Origin: Pseudomonadota bacterium
GTDB taxonomy: Bacteria; Myxococcota_A; UBA9160; PR03
Length of the DNA stretch: 46,108 bases
Direction: 5' to 3'
NCBI GenBank assembly: GCA_003576805.1
Contig: QEVM01000023.1
Location: 1-46,108, forward strand
A program made the translations under genes and the position numbers. Below, piece by piece: positions 7,588-16,295 of this stretch. Below the pieces are notes generated by a model that was not told the origin of the DNA, did not search any database, and worked only from the letters and a program-made list of their open reading frames with translations. Each line of letters opens with the position of its first letter. Within the stretch, counting starts at the first letter, position 1.

Positions 7588-8460
7588 ATGCGAGAGCGAA
7601 CGGTGCGAGGCGAGCGAAGGAGGATCGTGCGCGCGGCGATCGCAGCGGCGGGCGCGCTGTGGCTGCTCGGCACCGCGTGCGGCGAGGTGTCGAGCCCGGG
7701 CCTGCGCATGCTCGCGGCGGCGGGCGGCGCCTGCGGCACGGTGTATCTCGCAGGCATCGAGGAGAGCTTCGCGCTCGGCGGCGATCTCACGGTGCCCGGC
7801 GCGTCGCCCGCGCTGACGTTCGACGCGTTCGTGCCGGGCGCCTTCGGCGACCAGATCCTGCTGACGCGCGAGCTGACGCTGCGGCTGCCGGACGAGTTCG
7901 GCTTCGCCGGCTTCGACTTCGCGGGCGCGGGCACGGTCGCGGCGGAGTGGATGTTCGACTACTCCGACTTCCCCGATCCCTTCAACCAGGTGTTCGACGA
8001 GGCGGATTACGTGATCCCCGTGCGCGCGACGGGCGCCGACTCCGCGTACGCCGACGCGCTCGCGAACGCGAGCTTCGACGACGGCCAGGATCCGACCGTG
8101 ACGCACGCGCTCGCCGGCGAGCAGCGCGTCTTCAGCGTGTTCCTGCCGAGCGGCGGCACCAACAACAACGGCAACGCGAGCGATCCGTGCTCGTACTTCC
8201 CGACTGCGACGCGGCTCGCGTTGCCCGCGGGCCTCGTCACGCTGCCCGCGCAGCCGGGCAGCTACACCGTCGAGGTGCTGGCGACGTCCGTGGATCCCGA
8301 CACGGGCGACTTGAACGACCAGCAGGGCGCGCCGCCGATGGCGTACCAGCGCAGCTTCCAGGTGCAGGTGCCCGAGCCGGACGGCGCGCTCGCGGGTGCC
8401 GCGTCGCTGGGAGCGCTCGCGCTGCGCGCGCGCCGAGCGCGCGCCCGCGAACCGCGCTGA
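7588..8460 (+). CDS. Secreted protein with C-terminal PEP-CTERM sorting signal
   Basis: This 290-residue protein has an Arg-rich start and a hydrophobic signal segment (I-A-A-A-G-A-L-W-L-L-G-T-A-C). The C-terminus has V-P-E-P, then a short hydrophobic helix and a run of Arg, the three-part PEP-CTERM signal. Exosortase would cut and anchor or export such a protein (family knowledge). The body is acidic and beta-rich with four or five Cys; I recognise no enzyme domain. GGGAGG lies about ten bases before the ATG. The Cys at the end of the signal could suggest a lipoprotein, but the -3 residue is Gly, so this is weak. No exosortase is in the window. Confidence 0.75.
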   Translation: MRERTVRGERRRIVRAAIAAAGALWLLGTACGEVSSPGLRMLAAAGGACGTVYLAGIEESFALGGDLTVPGASPALTFDAFVPGAFGDQILLTRELTLRLPDEFGFAGFDFAGAGTVAAEWMFDYSDFPDPFNQVFDEADYVIPVRATGADSAYADALANASFDDGQDPTVTHALAGEQRVFSVFLPSGGTNNNGNASDPCSYFPTATRLALPAGLVTLPAQPGSYTVEVLATSVDPDTGDLNDQQGAPPMAYQRSFQVQVPEPDGALAGAASLGALALRARRARAREPR

Positions 8461-8507
8461 CCGCGGCGGAGCGCTGCGCCGCGCCGCCGCGGCAGTATGA
8501 TGCCGCG

Positions 8508-9541
8508 ATGCCGGTGCGCGTGGGTGAGCTGTTCCTGCTCGGCTTCCGGGGCCTCGCGCTGCCGCAGTGGCTGCGCGACTTCGAGCGCGAGTTCGGCCTC
8601 GGCGCGGTCTTGCTCTTCGACCGCGACGTGCAGACGGGCGCGCCGCTGCGCAACGTCGAGTCGCCCGAGCAGGTGCGCGCGCTCTGCGCCGACAGGTGCG
8701 CGCGCTCTGCGCCGAGGCGCACGCGCTGCCGTCGCGCGCGCTCGTGTGCGTCGACCAGGAAGGCGGCCGCGTGCGGCGCCTCAAGCCCGCGCGCGGCTTC
8801 GCGGAGCTGCCGAGCGCGCAGGCGTTCGCGCAGCTCCCCGAAGCGGAGGCGCGCGCGTACGCCGAAGCGAGCTGTGCGGAGATGAAGTCGCTCGGCATCG
8901 ACTTCGACCTCGCGCCCGTCGTCGACCTCGACACCAACCCGGCCAACCCGAACATCGGCGCGCTCGAGCGCTCCTTCTCCGCCGACCCGAACGAGGTGCG
9001 CCGCTGCGTCCGCATCTGGGACGACGCCGCGCGCCGCGCCGGCCTCGGCCTGTGCCTGAAGCACTACCCGGGCCTCGGCGGCGCCGCGACCGACAGCCAC
9101 GCCGAGCTGACCGACGTCAGCGACTGCCTCTCGAAGGACGAGGTCGCGCTCTTCACCGAGCTGTGCGAGGCGACGATCGGCTCCGCGATCCTGCTCAGCC
9201 ACGCGCGCGTCCGGCAGTGGGACCCCGACTGGCCCGTGTCGATCTCCGCGGTCGCGATCGGCGCGCTGCGCCGCGCGCTCCCGGACGCGCTGCTCGTGAC
9301 CGACGACCTCCAGATGCAGGGCCTGCGCGCCTTCTGCTCGACGACCGACGCCGTGGTGCGCGCGCTCTCCGCGGGCGCCGATCTCGTGTGCATCGGGAAC
9401 AACTTGCTCGTCGAGGAGCGTGAGTGCGTGCACGCGGCGGAGACGCTGCGGCGGATGGCGCAGGGCGATGCGTCGCTCGCAGCGACGCTGGCCGCCGCGC
9501 AGGCGCGCGTCGCGGCGCGCAAGGTGCTCTGTGCTTCCTAG
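8508..9541 (+). pseudogene. nagZ: Frameshifted GH3 beta-N-acetylhexosaminidase (NagZ-like)
   Basis: Two frames together encode a glycoside hydrolase family 3 protein of the NagZ type, which removes GlcNAc from muropeptides during peptidoglycan recycling. The first ~62 codons, up to E-Q-V-R-A-L-C-A, are in one frame. The rest continue in another frame with V-D-Q-E-G-G-R-V, K-H-Y-P-G-L-G-G, D-S-H-A-E-L and L-L-V-T-D-D-L-Q-M, which carries the nucleophile Asp. The break is exactly at a perfect 23-bp tandem duplication (8670-8715). Removing one copy restores one continuous frame of about 336 codons. The usual K-H-F-P-G-H-G has Leu for the second His. The 3' end overlaps the convergent DUF488 stop. 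Either a recent null allele or an assembly error. Confidence 0.85.
8670..8715. repeat. Perfect 23-bp tandem duplication inside nagZ
   Basis: The 23-bp unit at 8670-8692 (starting CAGGTGCGCG and ending GCGCCGA) is repeated without change at 8693-8715. Because 23 is not a multiple of three, it shifts the reading frame of the GH3 gene. Confidence 0.97.
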
Positions 9542-9924
9542 GCCATCTCTGCGCCGCGTTCGCGCAGCAGCTCGCGCATCACCGAGCGGTGGCAGCGCGA
9601 CTCGTCCTCGCAGTAGCAGCCGACGGCGAAGCTCGTCTGGTGCGAGAGCGCGGCGAGGAGGTCGAGCAGGCGCGCGGGCTCGGGCTTCTTCATCTCGTTG
9701 CGGTAGCGGCGCACGAACGTCTTCCACGCGCGCTCGTCCTCGGCGCCGAGCGCCTGCTTCACGAGCGGCGCGCTCGGCGCGAGATCGGGGAGCCAGACGT
9801 CGTAGAGGTCGCGCGAGGCCCACTCCCGCTTCGGGACGCCGCGCGGCGGATGGCGCACGGTGCCGATGCGGAGCCCTTCGCCGCGTGCGCGCGGCGAGCC
9901 GAGCCGGACGATGCGGACCGCCAT
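9538..9924 (-). CDS. DUF488 family protein
   Basis: This 128-residue protein shows the DUF488 pattern: R-I-G-T-V-R-H-P-P-R-G-V, a Y-D-V-W-L-P-D-L-A-P-S segment, F-V-R-R-Y-R-N-E-M and the Cys-rich signature C-Y-C-E-D-E-S-R-C-H-R-S near the C-terminus. DUF488 proteins are small cytoplasmic proteins of unknown role with a conserved Cys/His cluster. GGGAGG stands seven bases before the ATG at 9924. Its TAG overlaps the TAG of the convergent NagZ-like gene. It follows the methyltransferase gene on the same strand by 37 nt. Confidence 0.85.
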   Translation of the reverse strand: MAVRIVRLGSPRARGEGLRIGTVRHPPRGVPKREWASRDLYDVWLPDLAPSAPLVKQALGAEDERAWKTFVRRYRNEMKKPEPARLLDLLAALSHQTSFAVGCYCEDESRCHRSVMRELLRERGAEMA

Positions 9925-9961
9925 GGCGATGCCTCCCTGCGCGCATCGCACGGCACGGCGG

Positions 9962-10936
9962 CTAGCCGCGCGCCATGCGATCCAGCGCTTCGCGGATGTG
10001 GCGCGGCAGCGACGCGCGCGCGGGATCGAGCGCGAGCGGGCGCCACGCGCCGCCGTCGGTCTCGACGCCCCAGAAGCCGTCCCACGCGCCGACTTCGCCG
10101 AACGCCTCGCCCACCGCCTGCGTGACACCGGGATGGTAGGAGGCGCCGCCTTCGGGCGACGGCGTGAAGTCGACGTTTCCCGCGAGCGCGGTGCGGTGCG
10201 CGGGACCGTCCACCGCCGCGAGCGGCAGCTCGAAGTCGTCGCCGCACAGCACGGCGGGCGCGCGCAGCAGCGCCTTCGCGGCGGCGAGGTCGGACGCGAC
10301 CGCGGCGTAGCGGTGATCGCCGTCGACGTAGACGAGATCGAAGCTCTGCGGCGCGAACGCGCTCGCCAGCTCCGACGACGGCATGCGGCGGTGGTCGATC
10401 GTGTCGGCGTGGCCCGCGGCCGCGACGTTGTGGAGGAAGAGCTGGAAGATCGCGCCGCTCGCGGCGGCGTCGTTCATCGTGGCGTACACCGGATCGCGAT
10501 CGACGGCGGGATCGAAGTAGGGCGTCCAGGTGTCGATGCAGGTGACGCGGCCTTCGCGGCCGATCGCGGCGAGCGCCTCGGCCCACGTGATCGCGGACGC
10601 GCCCGCCCACGAGCCGATCTCGAGGATCGCGAGCGGGCCCGACTTCAGCTCGGCGAGCCGCTCGAGCGCGGGCAGGAAGTAGCCGTGGCGCCGCGCCGAG
10701 CCCTGCAGCGCGCCGAGCACGGGCCCGAAGTACGGCCGCCGCTGGAGCATCGCGTCGGCGAAGTGCGCGAGCTCGCGCGCCGATCGCGCCGCTTCGGCGC
10801 CCGCGCGCGGCGACGTCTTGCCGCCCTCGCGGTCGGGATCGAGCGCGCGCGCCGCGCGCCGCAGCCACTTGGCGACGCGGCGCTGCGGCTTTCCGAGGAC
10901 GGAGTGCGGCTGCTGCAAGAACGGGCCTCCCGCCAT
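9962..10936 (-). CDS. Class I SAM-dependent methyltransferase (Methyltransf_24-like)
   Basis: This 324-residue protein has a ~75-residue basic N-terminal lead and then a Rossmann methyltransferase core. Motif I is I-L-E-I-G-S-W-A-G-A-S, and C-I-D-T-W and L-V-Y-V-D-G-D-H-R-Y follow; the D-G-D-H metal/substrate motif is typical of the Methyltransf_24 and macrocin O-methyltransferase-like group. The C-terminal ~90 residues contain F-W-G-V-E-T-D-G-G-A-W-R-P and may bind a sugar or glycan (inference). Its start overlaps the stop of the double-GFA gene by one base. The substrate is unknown. Confidence 0.8.
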   Translation of the reverse strand: MAGGPFLQQPHSVLGKPQRRVAKWLRRAARALDPDREGGKTSPRAGAEAARSARELAHFADAMLQRRPYFGPVLGALQGSARRHGYFLPALERLAELKSGPLAILEIGSWAGASAITWAEALAAIGREGRVTCIDTWTPYFDPAVDRDPVYATMNDAAASGAIFQLFLHNVAAAGHADTIDHRRMPSSELASAFAPQSFDLVYVDGDHRYAAVASDLAAAKALLRAPAVLCGDDFELPLAAVDGPAHRTALAGNVDFTPSPEGGASYHPGVTQAVGEAFGEVGAWDGFWGVETDGGAWRPLALDPARASLPRHIREALDRMARG

Positions 10937-11829
10937 CACGCTACGGGAACATCGGGGACGCCGCCCTCGTACTGCGGCAGCGCGTCCGTGATCTCGAACC
11001 AAGGCGCCTTCGAGCCGACCCAGAAGTGCGCGAGCGCGCGCCGGCGCGGATCCTCGTTCACGAGACCGAGGCGCAGGCGCAGCATGTCGGGCTGCGCGTC
11101 CCAGCGGCTGTAGACGGGCGCGCCGCAGTGCGTGCAGAAGGCGCGGATCTTGCCCGGCGACGACTCGTACTCGCGCACCAGATCCCGCCCTGCGATCCAG
11201 CGCCAGTACTTCTTCCGCACGTCGGCGTTCGAGCTGAACGCGCTGCCGGTCGCGATCCGGCACTGGGAGCAGTGGCAGTGCACGAGCGGCCCGACCTTGC
11301 CCGCGATCGCGATCCGCACGCCGCCGCACAGGCACTGGCCGGTCAGCTCGGCGGGCGCGGCGGGCTCGGGATCGCGCGGCGTCGTCGTCTCGCTGCCGGC
11401 GGCCTCCGCGTAGCGGGGCAGCGCATCGGTGATCGCGTACCACGCGCACTTCCGCGAGACCCACACGTGCGCCGTGACGCGGACGTCGACGTCGGCGGCG
11501 AGGCCGCCGACGCGGACGCGCACGAAGTCCGGCTCGCGCGCGACGAGCCGGCCGCGGACCGGCGCGCCGCAGTCGCGGCAAGAGTCGCGGAAGACGCCCG
11601 GAAGCTGCTCGTGCGCGGTGAGGCGATCGCCGCCCGCGAGCAGCTCGAAACGGTCCGCGGGCACGCGCGCGTTCGCGGAGAAGGCGGTCCCGCTCGCGCG
11701 CCGGCAGAACGCGCAGTGGCAATAGCGCACCTCGCCGAGCGGGCCGGCGACCCGGTAGCGCACGCCGCCGCACAGGCAGCGGCCTTCGGCGCGCGGCGTC
11801 GCGGCGTCGGCGCGGGCGTCGGTCGGCAT
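10936..11829 (-). CDS. Tandem double GFA-domain zinc protein
   Basis: This 297-residue protein consists of two complete GFA (glutathione-dependent formaldehyde-activating enzyme-like) domains, ~15-140 and ~160-290. Each has the zinc ligands: C-L-C-G-G-V, then C-H-C-x-x-C-R, then S-C-R-D-C-G-A-P in the first and F-C-T-H-C-G-A-P in the second. GFA proteins are normally single-domain (~120-150 aa), so this is an internal duplication and fusion. The copies are clearly diverged. True formaldehyde activation is not established for most members. It overlaps the downstream methyltransferase start (TGATG). Confidence 0.9.
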   Translation of the reverse strand: MPTDARADAATPRAEGRCLCGGVRYRVAGPLGEVRYCHCAFCRRASGTAFSANARVPADRFELLAGGDRLTAHEQLPGVFRDSCRDCGAPVRGRLVAREPDFVRVRVGGLAADVDVRVTAHVWVSRKCAWYAITDALPRYAEAAGSETTTPRDPEPAAPAELTGQCLCGGVRIAIAGKVGPLVHCHCSQCRIATGSAFSSNADVRKKYWRWIAGRDLVREYESSPGKIRAFCTHCGAPVYSRWDAQPDMLRLRLGLVNEDPRRRALAHFWVGSKAPWFEITDALPQYEGGVPDVPVA

Positions 11830-12033
11830 CGCGCCGAGGGTAGTCCGGCCGAGCGGCGCTACGCCCGCGGGAATTGACGCGGGAACGGATTTTTCGTCAC
11901 GCTCGGGAAACCGCGTTCGCGGAAAATGCGGCCGTCGTGTCGATCGCGCGCCGTCTCGAGCGTCGATCCAGCAACAGCCAGTGCGGCGCGCCGGAACCGC
12001 GGCGCGCCGATCGAAAACGGAGACGAAGACACG

Positions 12034-12459
12034 ATGCGATTCATGATCATCCGCAAGGCCGACGCCGACACCGAGGCCGGCAAGATGCCGAGCACCGAGC
12101 TGCTCGAAGCCATGATCCAGTACAACGAGGCGCTCGTGAAGGCGGGCGTGATGCGCGCCGGCGAAGGGCTGCACCCGACGTCGAACGCGGTGCGCGTCGA
12201 GTTCTCGAAGGGCGAGCCGCGCGTCGTCGCGGGGCCCTTCGGCGACCCGAAGGACCTGATCGCCGGCTTCACGATCATCGAGGTGGCGTCGCGCGAGGAG
12301 GCGCTCGCGTGGGTGAAGCGCTGGCCGCGCGAGGACGCCGATGGCGAGGCGCGCCTCGAGCTGCGCCAGATCTTCGAAGCCGACGACTTCGGCGACGAGT
12401 TCACGCCCGCGCTGCGCGAGCAAGAAGAGCGCCTGCGCGTCCAGGTCGAGAAGAAGTAG
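12034..12459 (+). CDS. YciI-family (DGPF-domain) protein
   Basis: This 141-residue protein opens with M-R-F-M-I-I-R-K-A-D and contains the diagnostic G-P-F-G-D-P-K-D-L-I-A-G-F-T-I-I-E-V region, a variant of the D-G-P-F-x-E-T-K-E motif of YCII-related proteins. These are small ferredoxin-like-fold proteins often encoded beside sigma-J/ECF genes and VOC proteins; their role is poorly known. The ATG at 12034 is chosen because the family starts exactly here. A PhnB-like VOC gene follows 49 nt later, which is the usual family neighbourhood. Confidence 0.85.
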   Translation: MRFMIIRKADADTEAGKMPSTELLEAMIQYNEALVKAGVMRAGEGLHPTSNAVRVEFSKGEPRVVAGPFGDPKDLIAGFTIIEVASREEALAWVKRWPREDADGEARLELRQIFEADDFGDEFTPALREQEERLRVQVEKK

Positions 12460-12508
12460 CGCCCATCCATCCCCCAACCCAAGACGAGAGCGACGACAGG
12501 AGACACCG

Positions 12509-12922
12509 ATGAAGATCAACCCGTATCTCGAGTTCAACGGCCACTGCGAGGCCGCCTTCCGCTTCTACGAGAAGTGCCTCGGCGGCAAGATCGAGATGAT
12601 GATGAAGTTCTCGGAGACGCCGGCCGAGGCGCCCGTCCCCGACGACTGGAAGGACAAGATCATGCACGCGGCGCTGTGCCTCGGCACGGGCGACCTGCTC
12701 ATGGGCTCCGACAGCCCGCCCGAGTACCAGCAGCAGCCGCAGGGCTTCTCGGTCAGCATCGCGATCGACGAGCCGGACGAGGCGGAGCGCGTCTTCGCGG
12801 CGCTCGCCGAGAACGCCACCATCAAGATGCCGATGCAGGAAACCTTCTGGGCGATCCGCTTCGGCATGCTCGTCGACCAGTTCGGCATCCCGTGGATGGT
12901 GAACTGCGGCCGTCCCGACTGA
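12509..12922 (+). CDS. PhnB-like VOC family protein
   Basis: This 137-residue protein has the PhnB/3-demethylubiquinone-methyltransferase-like VOC layout. It opens with I-N-P-Y-L-E-F-N-G-H-C-E-A-A-F-R-F-Y, has I-M-H-A-A-L in the middle and ends with M-L-V-D-Q-F-G-I-P-W-M-V-N-C. AGGAGA lies at good distance before the ATG. It is downstream of the YciI gene and probably cotranscribed. Its biochemical role is unknown; PhnB itself is not required for phosphonate breakdown. Confidence 0.85.
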   Translation: MKINPYLEFNGHCEAAFRFYEKCLGGKIEMMMKFSETPAEAPVPDDWKDKIMHAALCLGTGDLLMGSDSPPEYQQQPQGFSVSIAIDEPDEAERVFAALAENATIKMPMQETFWAIRFGMLVDQFGIPWMVNCGRPD

Positions 12923-12996
12923 CGCGATCCCGTCGTGGCGTCGCGGCGCGGCGTGGCCGATGATGGCCCGCCGCGCTCCGCCACGATGGGATCCCG

Positions 12997-13737
12997 ATGT
13001 CGCCGCGCACCAACTCGTACGGACAGCCGATCGGCGACGCGGTCGCCAACTGGACCGAGCGGCCGCGCCCGCCGCGCACGCGGATGCAGGGCCGCCACTG
13101 TCGGCTCGAGCCGCTCTCCGCGGCGCGCCACGCGGAAGGCCTGCACGCCGCCTACGCGCGCGACGCCGACGGCCGTCACTGGACCTATCTCCCGTACGGC
13201 CCGTTCGGCTCGGCCGCCGAGTACGCGTCGTTCGTGCGCGGCATCGAGAAGAGCGCCGACCCGCAGTTCTTCGCGATCGTGGACGAGGCGACGTCGCAGC
13301 CGCTCGGCGTCGCGAGCTATCTGCGCATCGATCCCTCGATGGGCGTCGTCGAGGTCGGCCACCTGCGCTTCTCGTCGCTGCTGCAGGGCACGACCGCCGC
13401 CAGCGAAGCCATGTACCTGATGATGCGGCGCGCGTTCGAGGAGCTCGGCTACCGGCGCTACGAGTGGAAGTGCGACGCGCTGAACGCGCCGTCGCGCGCC
13501 GCCGCCGAGCGCTTCGGCTTCCAGTACGAGGGCACCTTCCGCAACGCGCTCGTGACCAAGGGCCGCAATCGCGACACCGCGTGGTACTCGATCATCGCGT
13601 CCGAGTGGCCCGCCGTGCAGGAGGCCTTCGAGGCGTGGCTCGCGCCCGCCAACTTCGACGCGGCGGGCAAGCAGGTCGCGAGGCTCGGCGACCGGATGCG
13701 CGACGCCTTCGCGCGCGCCGGGCTGCGCCGCGGCTGA
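12997..13737 (+). CDS. GNAT family N-acetyltransferase (RimJ/RimL-type)
   Basis: This 246-residue protein has an Acetyltransf_3 domain (~30-200). The core strand is G-V-A-S-Y-L-R-I-D-P, followed by V-E-V-G-H-L-R-F and a long helix with E-L-G-Y-R-R-Y-E-W-K-C-D-A-L-N-A-P-S-R-A-A, then G-F-Q-Y-E-G-T-F-R-N. This last block is the typical C-terminal half of RimJ/RimL relatives that acetylate protein N-termini or small amines. The acetyl acceptor is unknown. It has its own short upstream gap of 74 nt after the PhnB-like gene. Confidence 0.9.
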   Translation: MSPRTNSYGQPIGDAVANWTERPRPPRTRMQGRHCRLEPLSAARHAEGLHAAYARDADGRHWTYLPYGPFGSAAEYASFVRGIEKSADPQFFAIVDEATSQPLGVASYLRIDPSMGVVEVGHLRFSSLLQGTTAASEAMYLMMRRAFEELGYRRYEWKCDALNAPSRAAAERFGFQYEGTFRNALVTKGRNRDTAWYSIIASEWPAVQEAFEAWLAPANFDAAGKQVARLGDRMRDAFARAGLRRG

Positions 13738-13813
13738 TCGGGAGCCACGCGCGGGCCGGGGCGTCCACTCTTCCAGAAGGATCGATCGCGGGCCCGGATC
13801 GCGCGGAGGCGGC

Positions 13814-14698
13814 ATGCGGAAGTGGAGCTGGAAGATGGCGGCGGCGCTCGCGGCGGCATGGCTCGCGCACGCGCCCGGCGCGGCTGCGGTGCCGGTCGGC
13901 TACTCGCTCGTGTGGGCGGACGAGTTCGAAGGCGACGCGCTCGACGCCTCGAAGTGGGGCCACCACCAGCTCGGCCCGCGCCGCAGCGCGATCAACCTCG
14001 CCGAAGCGGTGCGCCTCGACGGCGCCGGCCACCTCGTGATCGACACCTGGACCGGCGAGGACGGCGTCCACCACACCGGCATGATCAACACGCGCGACCG
14101 CTTCGAGCCGACCTACGGCTGGTTCGAGGCGCGCATCGAGCTGCGCGACATGGCGGGCGGCATGTGGTCCGCGTTCTGGATGCAGTCGCGCGACATGGGC
14201 AGCGTGATCGGCGATCCCGGCGCGTCGGGCGTCGAGATCGACATCCAGGAGGGCCGCGCCGAGTGCGGCCCCGGCTGCGACGTGCGCGACGTGTGGCAGG
14301 GCTCGCTCTACTGGGACGGCTACGGCGCGGACCTCAAGCGCATGTCTTCCGGCCGCCGCATCCCCGGACTCGGCGAGGGCTTCCACGTCTTCGCGCTCGA
14401 GTGGACGCCGACCGCGTACCGCTTCTACGTGGACGGCCAGCTCGTGTGGGAGCCGGCGAACCCGCCGATCTCGCACCGCGGCGAGTTCGTCGTGCTGAGC
14501 TCCGAGGTCGAATCCGTCGCGAGCTTCTCCGGCTTCATTCCCGAAGGCGGCTTCGGCGCGCGCGGCGACGGCACGCCGCAGATGGTCGTGGACTACGTGC
14601 GCATCTATCAGGTGGTGCCGGAGCCGGGCAGCGCGCTGCTCGTGGCGACCGGGCTCGGCGCGGTCGCGCTGCGTCGCGCGCGCCGGCGAGACGCGTAA
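13814..14698 (+). CDS. Secreted glycoside hydrolase family 16 protein with PEP-CTERM signal
   Basis: This 294-residue protein has a signal peptide (1 to ~25), a GH16 jelly-roll domain (~28-265) and a PEP-CTERM tail (V-V-P-E-P, hydrophobic helix, R-R-A-R-R-R). The catalytic E-I-D-I-Q-E lies at residues 141-146 and has the beta-bulge spacing E-x-D-x-x-E, so both acids are present. Other GH16 landmarks are W-A-D-E-F-E-G near 35 and Y-G-W-F-E-A-R-I near 101. GH16 enzymes cut beta-1,3 or beta-1,3-1,4 glucans, agar, carrageenan or xyloglucan; the substrate cannot be told. The signal predicts exosortase-dependent surface or matrix sorting. GGAGG precedes the ATG closely. Confidence 0.9.
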   Translation: MRKWSWKMAAALAAAWLAHAPGAAAVPVGYSLVWADEFEGDALDASKWGHHQLGPRRSAINLAEAVRLDGAGHLVIDTWTGEDGVHHTGMINTRDRFEPTYGWFEARIELRDMAGGMWSAFWMQSRDMGSVIGDPGASGVEIDIQEGRAECGPGCDVRDVWQGSLYWDGYGADLKRMSSGRRIPGLGEGFHVFALEWTPTAYRFYVDGQLVWEPANPPISHRGEFVVLSSEVESVASFSGFIPEGGFGARGDGTPQMVVDYVRIYQVVPEPGSALLVATGLGAVALRRARRRDA

Positions 14699-14699
14699 C

Positions 14700-14732
14700 G
14701 GGGGAGCCGCGACGGCGCGTCGCGACTCCCCC
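14700..14732. terminator. Hairpin between convergent genes
   Basis: A 15-bp stem with one mismatch and a three-base loop (GGGGGAGCCGCGACG, GCG, complementary arm) sits 2 nt after the GH16 stop. A second 7-bp hairpin follows at 14731-14751. It lies between converging genes and has no T tract, so it could end transcription in both directions, possibly with Rho. Confidence 0.5.
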
Positions 14733-14788
14733 GGCCCCGCGGACGGGCCGGGGAAGGCCGGCCTCCGCGCAAGCGTTCACGCGTCCTG

Positions 14789-16141
14789 CTACGGACAGGC
14801 CGTCAGCAGCATCGGCGCGAGCGTCGGCGCCGGCTGGTACGTGCCGCCGCTCGTGCTCGGCGCGACCGCGCAGGCGAGCGGCGTGTCGCAGACGAGGTCC
14901 GCGTTCGCGTCGACGCACGGGCAGTGGATCGTGTTGCCGTCCGGGCTGTCGTCCGCGCGCAGCGTCGCGGCCGTGCCGTCGAACGAGTTCCGGTACGACA
15001 CCGAATTGTTTCCGCCGCCGACGCCCGAGGTGCGCGTGTCGAGGACGCCGTCGATCTCGACGTTGCACGCGGGACCGATGTCGATCGTGCCGTTGGTCCA
15101 GCCGCCGCTGCCGACGTCGGCCTGGAGCAGCGACGTCGCGCCGACCGTCACGTCGCCGGCGCTCGAGCCGATCGTGATCGCGCCGCCGGACGCGTCGGTG
15201 CCGGTGGCGGAGGCGTTGATGTCGCCGCCGATCGTGACGTCGCCGCCGCCCGACACGGTCACCCAGCAGCCGTCGCCGCCGCCGCCGGCCGTGCACGTCC
15301 ACGACGACGAGCTGGTGCTCGTCGCGGCGCCGCTGGTCGTCACGTCGATGTCGCCGCCGACGCCCTCGGTGCCGCCGCTCGTGTCCCACGCGCTGCTCGT
15401 CGAGAGCGAGCCGCAGTCCACCGTGATGGCGCCGCCCCAGGCCCACTCGCCGCTCGAGCTGACGTTGATCGCGCCGTTCACGTTGCAGGCGCCGGTCGCG
15501 GTGAGGTTCACCTCGCCGCCGTCGCCGTCCTGCGTGCCGATCGCCTTCAGCAGCCCGGTCGTCGTGATCGACGCGCCGGTGAGGTCGATCGAGCCGCCGT
15601 ACGCCCACTCGCCGCCGCCGCTCGCGTCGACGGTCTGGCTCACCGTGATCGAGCCGTCCGCGTCGATGGCGATGCTGCCGCCGTCGACGCCGCCGGTTCC
15701 GCTCGCGTCGAACACCTTGCCCGCGAGCGTCGCGTTGCCGCCGACCGTGGCGTCGAAGCTGCCGCCCTGCTTGATGTCCACGGCCGCCGCCGAGTTGCTG
15801 GAGACCTGCACGGCGAAGTCGCCCGTCGTCGTGACGTCGATGCTGCCCTCGACCGCTTGGAGCGTGCCGAGCACCGTGAGCGAGCCGGCCGAGATCGAAT
15901 ACGCGTTGCCGGTCGCGGTCGTCAGCTTCGCGCCCTTCGCGATCGTGGCGTCGTAGCCGCTCCAGTCGAGCGTGCAGAGATGGTCGATCGTGTGCGTCCC
16001 GCTGACCGTGCAGCTGGTGCCGCTCACGACGCAGATGGCGTTCGAGCAGGCGGCGCGCGCCGCGCCGGGCAGCAGCGCCCCTGCGGCCGCGAGCGCCGCG
16101 CACAGCGAAACCGATCGGACGATTCGAGAGATTCGCGACAC
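14789..16141 (-). CDS. Secreted repetitive, probably beta-helical protein
   Basis: This 450-residue protein has a signal peptide ending around A-R-A-A-C. It is rich in Gly, Ser, Thr, Asp and Val with short strands spaced as in right-handed beta-helices. A pair of near repeats stands out: G-E-W-A-Y-G-G-S-I-D-L and G-E-W-A-W-G-G-A-I-T-V. Near the C-terminus C-P-C-V-D-A-N-A-D-L-V-C-D resembles a calcium-binding D-x-N-x-D loop held by disulfides. The start is GTG at 16141 with GGAGGA before it. There is no autotransporter barrel or PEP-CTERM tail. It could be an adhesin or a polysaccharide-binding surface protein (inference). Confidence 0.75.
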   Translation of the reverse strand: MSRISRIVRSVSLCAALAAAGALLPGAARAACSNAICVVSGTSCTVSGTHTIDHLCTLDWSGYDATIAKGAKLTTATGNAYSISAGSLTVLGTLQAVEGSIDVTTTGDFAVQVSSNSAAAVDIKQGGSFDATVGGNATLAGKVFDASGTGGVDGGSIAIDADGSITVSQTVDASGGGEWAYGGSIDLTGASITTTGLLKAIGTQDGDGGEVNLTATGACNVNGAINVSSSGEWAWGGAITVDCGSLSTSSAWDTSGGTEGVGGDIDVTTSGAATSTSSSSWTCTAGGGGDGCWVTVSGGGDVTIGGDINASATGTDASGGAITIGSSAGDVTVGATSLLQADVGSGGWTNGTIDIGPACNVEIDGVLDTRTSGVGGGNNSVSYRNSFDGTAATLRADDSPDGNTIHCPCVDANADLVCDTPLACAVAPSTSGGTYQPAPTLAPMLLTACP

Positions 16142-16295
16142 GAGAGTCCTCCGGTGAAGGGGACCGCGCCGTCGTCGTGCAGGTTCCGCTTGCTACGGGT
16201 GCTCGGCGAAAGACCAGGGCCGCGAGGGAAGGAGAGGGGAGAGGCGCGATCGAGGTTGATCTCGCCATCTTTCGTGCGACACACGAGACCGTCAA

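Noticed and set aside
7588..8460. Lipoprotein call for the first PEP-CTERM protein
   Set aside because: The Cys after the signal helix lacks the Leu/Val/Ile expected at -3; the PEP-CTERM tail is the better-supported signal.
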